From Microbacteriaceae bacterium (GTDB lineage: Bacteria > Actinomycetota > Actinomycetes > Actinomycetales > Microbacteriaceae), in the NCBI GenBank assembly GCA_031177985.1, contig JAPSJW010000001.1:248001-312000 (forward strand): 64,000 nt of DNA. The letters are read 5' to 3'. Below, in pieces: positions 34,466 through 42,191 of the stretch (positions are counted from its first letter, which is position 1; each line of letters begins with the position of its first letter). The position numbers and the translations under genes were made by a program. The notes under the pieces were generated by a model. That model was not told the DNA's origin, ran no database searches, and worked only from the letters and a program-made list of their open reading frames with translations.

Positions 34466-35521
34466 ATGTCCCGAGTGGCGGCGGTCGCGCCGGTCCTGCC
34501 GCAGTACGTGTACCCGCAGGCCGAGATCACACGCGAGCTCGGGTCGCTCCTCACGAGCACTCCCGGCTCGCGCGCCGTCATGGAGCGGATGCATGCCTCG
34601 AGCGGCATCGGAACGCGGCACACCGCCCTGCCTCTCGAGCGCTACCGCGATCTCGGCGGCTTCGGCGCGGCCAACGACATCTTCATCGAGGTCGGCACCG
34701 ACCTCGCCGAGCGGGCGGTGCGCAACGCCCTCGAGCTGTCGGGCCTGGCGGCGACGGATGTCGACTTCATCCTGTTCACCTCGGTCACCGGAATCTCGGC
34801 GCCCTCCATCGATGCGTTCCTCGTCGAGCGGCTGGGGCTCCGTCCCGACGTGAAGCGCCTTCCCTCGTTCGGGCTGGGCTGCGTCGCGGGCGCGTCGGGA
34901 CTCGCCCGCGTGCACGACTACCTCGCCGGAAACCCCGGCGGAGTGGCCGTGCTACTGAGCGTCGAGCTCTGCTCCCTCACCCTGCAGCGCGACGACGCGA
35001 CGGTGGCGAACTTCGTGGCGACCGGGCTGTTCGGCGACGGGGCAGCAGCGGTCGTGCTCGTCGGCGACGAGCATCCGTCGGCCGGCCCGCGCATTCAGGC
35101 CACACGCAGCGCGCTGTACCCCGAGAGCCGCGACGTTATCGGGTGGAACGTGCGCCAGTCGGGCTTCGAGATCGTGCTGACCGCGGGCGTCGCCGACGTG
35201 ATCAAGAAGCACTTCCCCGGCGACGTCGACGCGTTCCTCGACGAGCAGGGGCTCACGATCGCCGACATCGACCACTGGATCGCCCATCCCGGCGGTCCTC
35301 GAGTGCTCGAGGCGTTCGCGGATGCCGTGGGCCTCGAGCGGGCGAGCTTCGAATCCAGCTGGCGTCTGCTCGAGCGCGTCGGCAACCTCTCCTCATCGGC
35401 CGTGCTGCACCTCCTGGCGGATACGATCGAGCGCGACCCCGCGCCAGGCGCGCACGGGTTGCTGTTCGCCCTCGGCCCGGGGGTGAGCGCCGAGTTCGTC
35501 CTGCTGGAGTGGCCCAGGTGA
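34466..35521 (+). CDS. Type III polyketide synthase
   Basis: 351-residue chalcone-synthase-fold enzyme condensing malonyl-CoA onto acyl starters. The catalytic triad is C139 (GLGCVAG), H274 (IAHPGG) and N307 (VGNLSS). The TACCGT -10 box 7 nt before the ATG indicates a leaderless mRNA. The stop overlaps the GTG of a methyltransferase, which in turn overlaps a flavoprotein. This PKS-methyltransferase-flavoprotein order equals srsA-srsB-srsC of Streptomyces griseus, which makes alkylresorcinol-derived phenolic lipids. A long-chain alkylresorcinol or pyrone product is likely but unproven. Confidence 0.93.
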   Translation: MSRVAAVAPVLPQYVYPQAEITRELGSLLTSTPGSRAVMERMHASSGIGTRHTALPLERYRDLGGFGAANDIFIEVGTDLAERAVRNALELSGLAATDVDFILFTSVTGISAPSIDAFLVERLGLRPDVKRLPSFGLGCVAGASGLARVHDYLAGNPGGVAVLLSVELCSLTLQRDDATVANFVATGLFGDGAAAVVLVGDEHPSAGPRIQATRSALYPESRDVIGWNVRQSGFEIVLTAGVADVIKKHFPGDVDAFLDEQGLTIADIDHWIAHPGGPRVLEAFADAVGLERASFESSWRLLERVGNLSSSAVLHLLADTIERDPAPGAHGLLFALGPGVSAEFVLLEWPR

Positions 35522-36042
35522 TCTGGTACGTCGCACTCATCCTGCTCACGGGTGCCGAGCGCATCTGGGAGCTCATCGTCTCCACGCGCAACGCGAAGTG
35601 GGCCTTCGAACGCGGGGGAGTCGAGAGCGGCAAGCGCCACTTCCCGGCCATGGTCGCCCTGCACACGGGTCTGCTGCTCGCGTGCATCGCCGAGGTCGTG
35701 CTGCTCGACCGTCCGTTCATCCCCGCCCTCGGCTGGCCGATGCTCGTTCTCGCCCTGCTCTGCCAGGTCGGCCGGTACTGGGTCATCGCGACCCTCGGCC
35801 GCCAGTGGAACACGCGCGTGATCGTCGTGCCGGGGCTCGGCCGGGTCGAGGGGAAGGGACCGTACCGGTTCAGCTGGCTGCGGCATCCGAACTACTGGAT
35901 CGTCGCGATCGAGGGCATCGCGCTCCCGCTCGTGCACACCGCGTGGCTGACCGCACTCGTCTTCACGGTGCTGAACGCGATCCTGCTGCTCGGCTTCCGC
36001 ATCCCGACCGAGAACCGCGCACTGGAGGCGCTCAGAGCGTGA
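35518..36042 (+). CDS. Isoprenylcysteine carboxyl methyltransferase-like membrane methyltransferase
   Basis: 174 residues, four to five helices. The ICMT/phospholipid methyltransferase C-terminal signature is seen: LGRQWNTRVIVVPG, GPYRFSWLRHPNYW, and the closing RIPTENRALEAL. It uses S-adenosylmethionine at the membrane. Co-translated with the type III PKS, it corresponds to SrsB, which O-methylates alkylresorcinols, so the substrate is probably the PKS product rather than a protein. Confidence 0.88.
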   Translation: MIWYVALILLTGAERIWELIVSTRNAKWAFERGGVESGKRHFPAMVALHTGLLLACIAEVVLLDRPFIPALGWPMLVLALLCQVGRYWVIATLGRQWNTRVIVVPGLGRVEGKGPYRFSWLRHPNYWIVAIEGIALPLVHTAWLTALVFTVLNAILLLGFRIPTENRALEALRA

Positions 36043-37055
36043 ACGTCGACGTGCTCGTCGCCGGCGGCGGACCCGTAGGGCTCGCGGCGGCGATCGAGGC
36101 GCGACTGGCCGGGCTCGAGGTCGCGGTGCTCGAGCCGCGCGAAGGCGTCATCGACAAGGCGTGCGGCGAAGGCCTCATGCCGGGCGCGCTGCCGGTGCTC
36201 GAGCGGCTCGGCGTGCAGCCGCACGGCATGCCGCTGCGGGGGGTGCTGTACTCCGACGGGTCGCGCACGGCGTCGCACCGCTTCGCCTACGGGGCGGGTC
36301 GTGGGGTCCGGCGCACCATCCTGCACGAGGCTCTCGTCGAGCGTGCGGATGCGGTGGGCGTGCGTCGTCTGCAGCACCGGGTGCGCTCGGTCGAGGCGTC
36401 AGCCGACGGGGTCGTCGTCGACGGGATGCGAGCCGGGTGGCTGCTCGGCTGCGACGGACTGCACTCGAGCGTGCGCAGGCTCGCCGGGCTCGAACGGACG
36501 GCCCGCGGTCGCCGGCGCTACGGCATCCGTCGGCACTACCGGATCGAGCCGTGGAGCGACCTCATCGAGGTGCACTGGTCGCCGCGGGTCGAGGCGTACG
36601 TGACACCGGTCGACGACGGGCTCGTCGGGGTGACCCTGCTCGGCCCGCAGCGCACCGACTTCGACGAGGCGCTCGCCGAGATCCCGGTGCTCTCCGCGGC
36701 GCTCGCCGGAGCGGCGTCCGAGGGCTCCCGGGGCGCGGGACCGCTGCGCCAGGTCGCGACAGCACCGGCACGAGGGCGGGTGCTGCTCGTGGGCGACGCC
36801 TCCGGCTACGTCGACGCGATCACCGGCGAGGGGCTGCGGGTCGGCTTCGCCCAGGCGCGAGCCGCGGTCGCCGCCATCCGAGCGGGCGGGGCGCGCTCCT
36901 ATGAGAGGGAGTGGCGGAAGGTGACGCGCGACTTCAGGGTGCTCACCTCGGGGCTCGTCGCGGCGGCGGTGTCGCCCCTGAGGTCGCGCATCGTGCCGAC
37001 CGCGGTGCGGTTCCCCGCACTCTACGGCGCGGCGGTGGAGCGGCTCGCGCGCTGA
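36039..37055 (+). CDS. FAD-dependent monooxygenase of the type III PKS cluster
   Basis: 338-residue flavoprotein. The N-terminal DVLVAGGGPVGLAAAIEA binds ADP of FAD, DGLHSSVRRLAG is the mid DG-motif, and VLLVGDASGYVDAITGEGL is the C-terminal GD motif. It resembles phenol hydroxylase/geranylgeranyl-reductase-type enzymes. The GTG start overlaps the methyltransferase stop (GTGA). By analogy with SrsC it would hydroxylate the methylated alkylresorcinol to a quinol or quinone. Confidence 0.88.
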   Translation: MNVDVLVAGGGPVGLAAAIEARLAGLEVAVLEPREGVIDKACGEGLMPGALPVLERLGVQPHGMPLRGVLYSDGSRTASHRFAYGAGRGVRRTILHEALVERADAVGVRRLQHRVRSVEASADGVVVDGMRAGWLLGCDGLHSSVRRLAGLERTARGRRRYGIRRHYRIEPWSDLIEVHWSPRVEAYVTPVDDGLVGVTLLGPQRTDFDEALAEIPVLSAALAGAASEGSRGAGPLRQVATAPARGRVLLVGDASGYVDAITGEGLRVGFAQARAAVAAIRAGGARSYEREWRKVTRDFRVLTSGLVAAAVSPLRSRIVPTAVRFPALYGAAVERLAR

Positions 37056-37080
37056 CCTACGGGGAGGCCTTGTGCCACCG

Positions 37081-37142
37081 GTCGAGTGGGCGCGAATCGT
37101 CGCCTGGATGCGGGGCCAACCGACGAATTGCGACCACTCGCC
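37081..37142. repeat. Imperfect 22-bp inverted repeat between convergent genes
   Basis: Arms 37081-37102 and 37121-37142 match at 18 of 22 positions with an 18-nt spacer. The inner arms read GAATCGTCG and CGACGAATT. It could terminate both the flavoprotein and the HAD transcripts. Size and style resemble the inverted repeats at 17604 and 46281. Confidence 0.6.
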
Positions 37143-37175
37143 CGCGAGGGAAGGTGTAGGCGCGGCCGGGGCGAG

Positions 37176-37847
37176 TTACGCCGCGGACTCCTCCGCGTCG
37201 AACAGCTGCTCCTCGAGCTGCTCGGGGGTGTCGACCGCGACGATCGACCCGACCTCCTCCGCCGGAGAGCCGTAGCCCCAACGCACGAAGATCGTGGGGA
37301 TGCCGTGGGCGGCGGCCCCGTGCACGTCGTGCGAACGGTCGCCGATCATGATCGTGTTCGAGAGGTCGGCACCGCGGGCCCGCAGCCGGCGCAGCGCCTC
37401 TTCGATCACATCCGCCTTCGCGCTGCGCACCTCGTCCTCGCTGGCGCCGGTGATCTCGTCGAAGAAGCGCGCGAGACCGAAGTGCTCGAGGATGAGCGTG
37501 GCCGGCTTCTCGGGCTTCGACGTCGCGAGCGACATCGGCACGCCCGCCTCCGAGATGCGGCGGATGATCGGCCCGACGCCCGCATACGCGGTCGCGTCGT
37601 ACGCGCCCTGGTCGAGGTAGCGCTCGCGGTAGATGTCGAGCGCCCGCTCCGACTCCTCGCGGTCGAACCCGGCGAGGTCGCGGAACGAGTCCATGATCGG
37701 CGGTCCGACCCACTTCAGCAGCTCCGCAGGCGGGGGGATCGGCACGCCGAGCTTCTCGAAGGTGTAGGCGAGCGTCGCGGTGATTCCCGGCGCCGAGTCG
37801 GCGATGGTTCCGTCGAGGTCGAACAGGATGGCGCTGTAACGGGACAT
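37176..37847 (-). CDS. HAD hydrolase, phosphoglycolate-phosphatase type
   Basis: 223-residue haloacid-dehalogenase phosphatase. Motif I FDLDGTIADS gives nucleophile Asp and acid/base Asp, motif II is LATSKPEK with the Lys, and motif IV is IGDRSHDVHGA. A helical cap lies between motifs I and II. Gph/PpaX-like; a sugar phosphate or nucleotide substrate is likely. A TAGGCT box lies 9 nt before the ATG. Confidence 0.9.
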   Translation of the reverse strand: MSRYSAILFDLDGTIADSAPGITATLAYTFEKLGVPIPPPAELLKWVGPPIMDSFRDLAGFDREESERALDIYRERYLDQGAYDATAYAGVGPIIRRISEAGVPMSLATSKPEKPATLILEHFGLARFFDEITGASEDEVRSAKADVIEEALRRLRARGADLSNTIMIGDRSHDVHGAAAHGIPTIFVRWGYGSPAEEVGSIVAVDTPEQLEEQLFDAEESAA

Positions 37848-37899
37848 GACCGTCCCAGCCTAGGCGGTGGTTGCCTCGCCGGAGCGGGGAATCGCTCGG

Positions 37900-38412
37900 T
37901 CAGGGGCTGTCGCTGCCCGAGCCTCTGCGCCGGCGGGGGGCGGCGGAGCGCGGAGGCGTCGCGCGCATGTGGTCGCGCACCCGGCCGAGCACTCCACCGA
38001 GGGCTTCGACGTCGTCGCGGGTGAGCGCGTCGAAGAGCAGTCGGCGGACCACCTCGATGTGCCCTGGGAACGTCCTCGCGAGCACCGCTCTGCCGTCGTC
38101 GGTGAGAGTGACGGTGATGCTGCGCTCGTCGTCCCGGGAGGGCGCACGTGTCACGAGGCCACGCTGCTCGAGCAGCTGCGCCTGATAGGTGAGGCCGCTG
38201 CGGCTGTAGACCACGCCGTCAGCCAGGTCGGTCATGCGGTGGCAGCCGCTCGGCGAATCACCCAGGCGGGCGAGCAGCTGGAACTGCACGTAGCTGAGAT
38301 CGGCCGCTTCCCGCAGCTGCTGCTCGACGGCGTGCCGCACGAGGCTGCTCACCTCGATCAGAGCGAGGTACGCCCCCAGCTCGGTGGGGTCGAGGGAAGG
38401 GGAGGCCGCCAT
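37900..38412 (-). CDS. MarR-family transcriptional regulator
   Basis: 170 residues. The winged HTH covers LSYVQFQLLARL, MTDLADGVVYSRSGLTYQAQ and RDDERSITVTLTDDGRAV. A basic Arg/Pro-rich tail follows. It is divergent from a quinone-oxidoreductase-like gene and an NmrA-like gene. Two copies of a TTCGAATTCG site lie between the start codons, so it likely represses both itself and the reductases in response to an electrophile or phenolic ligand. Confidence 0.9.
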   Translation of the reverse strand: MAASPSLDPTELGAYLALIEVSSLVRHAVEQQLREAADLSYVQFQLLARLGDSPSGCHRMTDLADGVVYSRSGLTYQAQLLEQRGLVTRAPSRDDERSITVTLTDDGRAVLARTFPGHIEVVRRLLFDALTRDDVEALGGVLGRVRDHMRATPPRSAAPRRRRGSGSDSP

Positions 38413-38426
38413 GCATCGAGTATACG

Positions 38427-38482
38427 TTGCTTCGAATTCGAAACGGTGCTACGGTCGGGTCGTTGGTACGAATTCGAAGCAA
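38427..38482. promoter_or_regulatory. Paired MarR operators
   Basis: TTGCTTCGAATTCG (38427-38440) and its exact inverse CGAATTCGAAGCAA (38469-38482) with 28 bp between. The first contains the perfect 12-bp palindrome TTCGAATTCGAA (38431-38442). The second lies 17 bp before the oxidoreductase ATG and the first 14 bp before the marR start. Confidence 0.75.
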
Positions 38483-38499
38483 ACGAGAGGACGAACACC

Positions 38500-39438
38500 A
38501 TGAAGGCGATCCGGTTCCACGAGACGGGCGGACCCGAGGTTCTGCGGTACGAGGACGTCGAGCAGCCGCTCCCCAGAGCCGGCCAGGTGCGCATCCGTGT
38601 CGCCGGCTCGGCGTTCAGCCCCGCCGACAACGGCATCCGGGCAGGCACCCTGCCGATTCCGGTGACGCTGCCGCACGTTCCCGGCTACGACGTCTCCGGC
38701 ATCGTCGACCTCGTCGGCGACGGCGTCGAGCGCTTCGCGGAAGGCGACGCGGTCGTAGGCTTCCTGCCCATGGCGGGCGCCGGATCGGCGGCGCAGTACG
38801 CCATCGCTCCGGCCGAGGCGCTCGTCAGGGCGCCCTCGAGCATCCCGCTCGAGAACGCGGCGGCCCTGCCCTCCGTCGCCCTCACCGCCTGGCAGGCGCT
38901 CTTCGACGAGGCCCGGCTCGAGGCAGGGCAACGGCTGCTCATCACGGGCGCCGGCGGCGCGGTCGGTGGCTACGCGATCCAGCTCGCCAAGCGAGCGGGC
39001 GCTTCCGTGATCGCGACCGCGAGCCCGCGCAGCCGCGAAGGGGTGACAGCGGCGGGTGCGGATCAGGTCATCGACCACACCACGGAGTCGGTGCTGGATG
39101 CCGTCACCCAGCCCGTGGACGTGCTCCTCAACCTGGCTCCGCTCGACCCCGCCGAGTTCACCGCCCTCGTCGCGCTCGTGCGAGACGGCGGAGTCGTGGT
39201 GGCGACGACCGCCTGGATGCCCGCTCCCGACGACCGGGCCCGCGGAGTGCGCGGCACCGTGATGTACGTGCGCAGCGACGCCGATCAGCTCGCGCAGCTG
39301 GTGTCCCTCGTCGACAGCGGCGAACTGCGCGTCGACGTGACTCAGCGCGTGCCCCTCAGCGAGCTGCCGCGCATCCACGAGCTGGCTGCCTCGGGAGCGC
39401 TGCGGGGCAAGGTCGTCGCCGTTCCCGCACTGGGCTGA
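38500..39438 (+). CDS. Zinc-independent quinone oxidoreductase (MDR family)
   Basis: 312-residue medium-chain reductase. The N-terminal GroES-like domain starts MKAIRFHETGGPEVLRYEDV, and PHVPGYDVSGIVDLVG follows. The NADPH site is ITGAGGAVGGYAIQLAKRAGA. Zinc-ligand cysteines are absent, so it is a QorA-like NADPH:quinone/enal reductase. GAGAGG precedes the ATG. It is controlled by the adjacent MarR and followed 11 nt later by an NmrA-like gene. Confidence 0.92.
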   Translation: MKAIRFHETGGPEVLRYEDVEQPLPRAGQVRIRVAGSAFSPADNGIRAGTLPIPVTLPHVPGYDVSGIVDLVGDGVERFAEGDAVVGFLPMAGAGSAAQYAIAPAEALVRAPSSIPLENAAALPSVALTAWQALFDEARLEAGQRLLITGAGGAVGGYAIQLAKRAGASVIATASPRSREGVTAAGADQVIDHTTESVLDAVTQPVDVLLNLAPLDPAEFTALVALVRDGGVVVATTAWMPAPDDRARGVRGTVMYVRSDADQLAQLVSLVDSGELRVDVTQRVPLSELPRIHELAASGALRGKVVAVPALG

Positions 39439-39449
39439 GGGGGAAGTCG

Positions 39450-40319
39450 ATGACCACGCAGGAGCAGAGTTCCATCGCCGTGATAGGCGCCACCGGCCAG
39501 CAGGGCGGTCACGTCGTCGAAGCCTTGCTGCAGGAGGGGGTGGCCGTGCGTGCCCTGGTGCGCGATTCGGCCTCGCCCGCCGCCACGGCACTCGCGGCAC
39601 GGGGTGTCGAACTCGTCCGGGCCGACCAGCAGGACGTCCGCTCGACGGCCGACGGGCTGGCCGGTGTCCCGGCGTTCTTCTTCATGACCACCTTCGAGGG
39701 GCCCGAGGGACCGGAGGGGGAGGCGCGTCGGGGCTTCGCGGTTGCTGAGGCAGCCGCCCGAGCGGGAGTGCCGAGGGTCGTCTACTCGTCGGTCGGCGGC
39801 GCCGACCGCGGCACCGGGATCCCGCACTTCGAGAGCAAGTGGCGGGTGGAGGAGCGACTGCGTCAGCTCGTGCCCACCACGGTGCTGCGCCCCGTCTTCT
39901 TCTTCGAGAACCTGACGCCGCAGCTCGCTCCCGACGCGAACGGCGAGATCGTCGTGCGCATGCCGATGCCCGGCGACGTGCCGGTGCAGATGATCGGCGC
40001 GCGCGATGTCGGCCGGGCGGCCGCCCGCCTCCTCCTGGAACCCGAGGCGATCGCGGGAGGAGCGATCGAGGTCGCGGGCGACGAGCCGACGCTCGACCGA
40101 GCCGCGGCCGAGGCCGGGCGAGCGTTCGGCGTCCCCGGTCGGTACGAGCAGCTGCCTCTCGAGGTGCTGGGGGAGGACGAGGACCTCAAGGCGATGTTCG
40201 GGTGGTTCGCGTCGGGTGACGCGTATCGGGCCGACCTCGAGAAATCCCGGCGACTCGTGCCGGACCTGCAGGACCTCACCGGGTGGCTTGCCGCGCAACG
40301 CCCCTCGTCGGCGCACTAG
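39450..40319 (+). CDS. NmrA/NAD(P)H-binding atypical short-chain dehydrogenase
   Basis: 289 residues. The N-terminal AVIGATGQQGGHVVEALL dinucleotide loop, then RVVYSSVGGADRGTGIPHFESKW and TVLRPVFFFENL, are typical of NmrA-like redox sensors and isoflavone-reductase-like enzymes. The usual YxxxK catalytic pair is replaced by HFESK, as in NmrA-type proteins. It is co-transcribed with the quinone reductase under MarR. It may sense NADP(H) or reduce a quinone. Confidence 0.88.
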   Translation: MTTQEQSSIAVIGATGQQGGHVVEALLQEGVAVRALVRDSASPAATALAARGVELVRADQQDVRSTADGLAGVPAFFFMTTFEGPEGPEGEARRGFAVAEAAARAGVPRVVYSSVGGADRGTGIPHFESKWRVEERLRQLVPTTVLRPVFFFENLTPQLAPDANGEIVVRMPMPGDVPVQMIGARDVGRAAARLLLEPEAIAGGAIEVAGDEPTLDRAAAEAGRAFGVPGRYEQLPLEVLGEDEDLKAMFGWFASGDAYRADLEKSRRLVPDLQDLTGWLAAQRPSSAH

Positions 40320-40401
40320 CGGCCGAGGTTTCTCATCCCGATCTTGCCTCGACGTTCCCGGTGCGACAGACTCACCCCGAAACCCACCTCGAGGAGACAC
40401 C

Positions 40402-41079
40402 ATGCAGGACTGCCTTGCCGCAACCGGCGCCGACTCCACCGGCATCGCGCTGATCGCCATCGGGCTCGTCGCGCTCGGCGCTCTTTTCGCCCTGGTCGCG
40501 ATCCGGCGCGGTCGCGGTCGCGCAGCCCTGTTCATGCTGGCGCTGCCGTTCCTCGCCGGAGGGGCCCTCGCTGCGCAGGCGCCCGCGCCCGCGCAGGCTC
40601 AGGTCGGCGTGGCCTGTCCCACCCCTACTCCTACTCCTACTCCTACTCCTACTCCGACCCCCGACCCGACCTGCACTCCGGAGGAGGCCGTGCCCGGCGG
40701 ACGCGCCGAGAGCCCTTACATCGGCCTGAGCGACGGCGGCGACATCTATCAGGCCGTCTTCGAGGTGGAAGATGCCGCCCTCTTCACGAGCATGGCCCTC
40801 AGCGTGCTCGACATCGACGACAACGCCTCGGCTACGGCCGCGGCGTTCGTCGAGAGCGAAGAACCCCCCGTCGGGCCGATCGCCATCACGCTCGGCGACT
40901 TCGCGATTCACGATGAGGTGCTCAACGTGAATCGCGCGATCTTCGAGGAGATCGTCGGCACCGCAGAGGCGGGCACCTTCAGCATCGAGATCACCTACAC
41001 CTACGACGACGGATGCGGCGGCACGCTGACCTCGGACTTCACCTTCGCGGCGGACTTCAACTTCGTGCCGGTGCCGTGA
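40402..41079 (+). CDS. Predicted exported/surface protein with Pro-Thr repeat stalk
   Basis: 225-residue unrecognised protein. Residues about 14-35 and 42-60 are hydrophobic helices flanking an RRGRGRA basic loop. A (Pro-Thr) stalk near residues 74-88 and an acidic all-beta domain follow. That domain is Cys-poor except CTPEE and DGCGG, and includes ITLGDFAIHDEVLNVNR. No LPXTG is seen. The Thr-Pro stalk is encoded by a perfect hexanucleotide repeat prone to slippage. GAGGAG precedes the ATG by about 6 nt. The function is unknown. Confidence 0.65.
   Translation: MQDCLAATGADSTGIALIAIGLVALGALFALVAIRRGRGRAALFMLALPFLAGGALAAQAPAPAQAQVGVACPTPTPTPTPTPTPTPDPTCTPEEAVPGGRAESPYIGLSDGGDIYQAVFEVEDAALFTSMALSVLDIDDNASATAAAFVESEEPPVGPIAITLGDFAIHDEVLNVNRAIFEEIVGTAEAGTFSIEITYTYDDGCGGTLTSDFTFAADFNFVPVP
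40620..40656 (+). repeat. Hexanucleotide microsatellite (CCTACT units)
   Basis: About five uninterrupted CCTACT/CTCCTA units coding Pro-Thr dipeptides in the stalk of the surface protein. Unit length is a multiple of three, so copy-number change would alter stalk length without a frameshift. Confidence 0.8.
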
Positions 41080-41100
41080 TTGCGCAACCCTGAATGACAG

Positions 41101-41132
41101 GAAGAGGGCCTCGCTCCGGCGGGGCCTTCTTC
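41101..41132. terminator. Terminator hairpin between the surface-protein gene and nucS
   Basis: GAAGAGGGCC (41101-41110) pairs with GGCCTTCTTC (41123-41132), with one G-U pair. On the plus strand the A/G-rich arm and TTCTTCG end look like an intrinsic terminator for the upstream gene. The nucS stop codon starts 4 nt later, so it serves both convergent genes. Confidence 0.75.
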
Positions 41133-41135
41133 GTC

Positions 41136-41831
41136 TCAGAACAGCCGCGCGAGCCCGTCGTCCATGCCGCGCAGCGCGTCGTAGTCGAGCACGACGCAGC
41201 GGATGCCGCGATCCGTCGCGAGGGTGCGAGCCTGCGGCTTGATCTCCTGCGCGGCGAAGACTCCGGCGACGGGCGCGAGCAGCGGGTCGCGGTTCATGAG
41301 CTCGAGATAGCGCGTCAGCTGCTCGACTCCGTCGATGTCCCCGCGGCGCTTGATCTCCACGGCGACGGATGCCCCGCTCGCGTCGCGGGCGAGGATGTCG
41401 ACCGGCCCGATCGCGGTCATGTACTCCCGGCGCACGAGGGTGTACCCCGCGCCGAGCACCTCGATCTGCTCGGCCAGCAGCTTCTGCAGGTGCGCTTCGA
41501 CCCCGTCCTTCTGCAGGCCGGGATCGGTTCCCAGCTCGTGGCTGGAGTCGTGCAGCACCTCGTGCACGCTGATGACGAGCAGGTCGGCGGTCTTCGCGTG
41601 CGTGACCTTCCAGATCTGGGTGACTCCCGCATCCGCCTGCTCGTCGTCCGGCTCGATGCTGCTCAGCGTGCAGGGCGGGCTCATCCAGTTGAGCGGCTTG
41701 TAGCTCAGCGAGTCGGAGTGCACGAGCACACTGCCGTCGGCCTTGAAGACCAGCAGCCGGGTGGCGAGCGGCAGGTGGGCGCTCAGTCGACCGGCGTAGT
41801 CGACGGAGCAGCGGGCGATGACGAGACGCAC
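41136..41831 (-). CDS. nucS: Mismatch-specific endonuclease NucS/EndoMS
   Basis: 231 residues. It initiates the non-canonical mismatch repair used by Actinobacteria that lack MutS/MutL. The N-terminal DNA-binding half is followed by a RecB-like nuclease domain with D145 in GPVDILARD and E159-I-K161, then QLTRYLELM. The C-terminal GLARLF can serve as a beta-clamp-binding tail. GTG start; TAGGCT -10 box exactly 6 nt upstream (leaderless), back-to-back with the promoter of the DUF1905 gene. Confidence 0.95.
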   Translation of the reverse strand: MRLVIARCSVDYAGRLSAHLPLATRLLVFKADGSVLVHSDSLSYKPLNWMSPPCTLSSIEPDDEQADAGVTQIWKVTHAKTADLLVISVHEVLHDSSHELGTDPGLQKDGVEAHLQKLLAEQIEVLGAGYTLVRREYMTAIGPVDILARDASGASVAVEIKRRGDIDGVEQLTRYLELMNRDPLLAPVAGVFAAQEIKPQARTLATDRGIRCVVLDYDALRGMDDGLARLF

Positions 41832-41888
41832 CCGACGAGCCTAGACGGATGCTGTGGCGGTGACGTCGGCGCCCGCTACCGTGGCCGC
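41832..41888. promoter_or_regulatory. Divergent leaderless promoters of nucS and the DUF1905 gene
   Basis: A minus-strand TAGGCT at 41838-41843 lies 6 nt from the nucS GTG. A plus-strand TACCGT at 41877-41882 lies 6 nt from the GTG at 41889. The symmetrical spacing supports both start choices. Confidence 0.65.
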
Positions 41889-42191
41889 GTGATCTACCTC
41901 TTCGACGCCGAACTCTGGCTGTGGGATGCGCGGCAGAGCGACTCCTGGACCTTCCTGTCCCTGCCCGAGGACGCGTCGGACGAGATCCGGCAGCTCGTCG
42001 ACGGCGTCGTGCGCGGCTTCGGCAGCGTGCGGGTCTCCGTCACGATCGGGGGCACGAGCTGGCGCACGTCGATCTTCCCCGACTCGAAGACCGGCACCTA
42101 CTGGCTCCCGATCAAGAAGGCGGTGCGCACGTCAGAGGGCATCGGCGCCGGCGACACGGTCACTGTGCGCCTGGAGCTCGTCGACCTCTAG
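41889..42191 (+). CDS. DUF1905 domain protein
   Basis: 100-residue soluble protein with the DUF1905 beta-barrel pattern: ELWLWDARQSDSWTFLSLPE, a GSVRVSVTIGGTSWRTSIFP strand pair, and a TGTYWLPIKKAVR C-terminus. The function is unknown. The GTG start is supported by a TACCGT box 6 nt upstream. Its TAG stop is part of a CTAG also ending the convergent MFS gene. Confidence 0.85.
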   Translation: MIYLFDAELWLWDARQSDSWTFLSLPEDASDEIRQLVDGVVRGFGSVRVSVTIGGTSWRTSIFPDSKTGTYWLPIKKAVRTSEGIGAGDTVTVRLELVDL

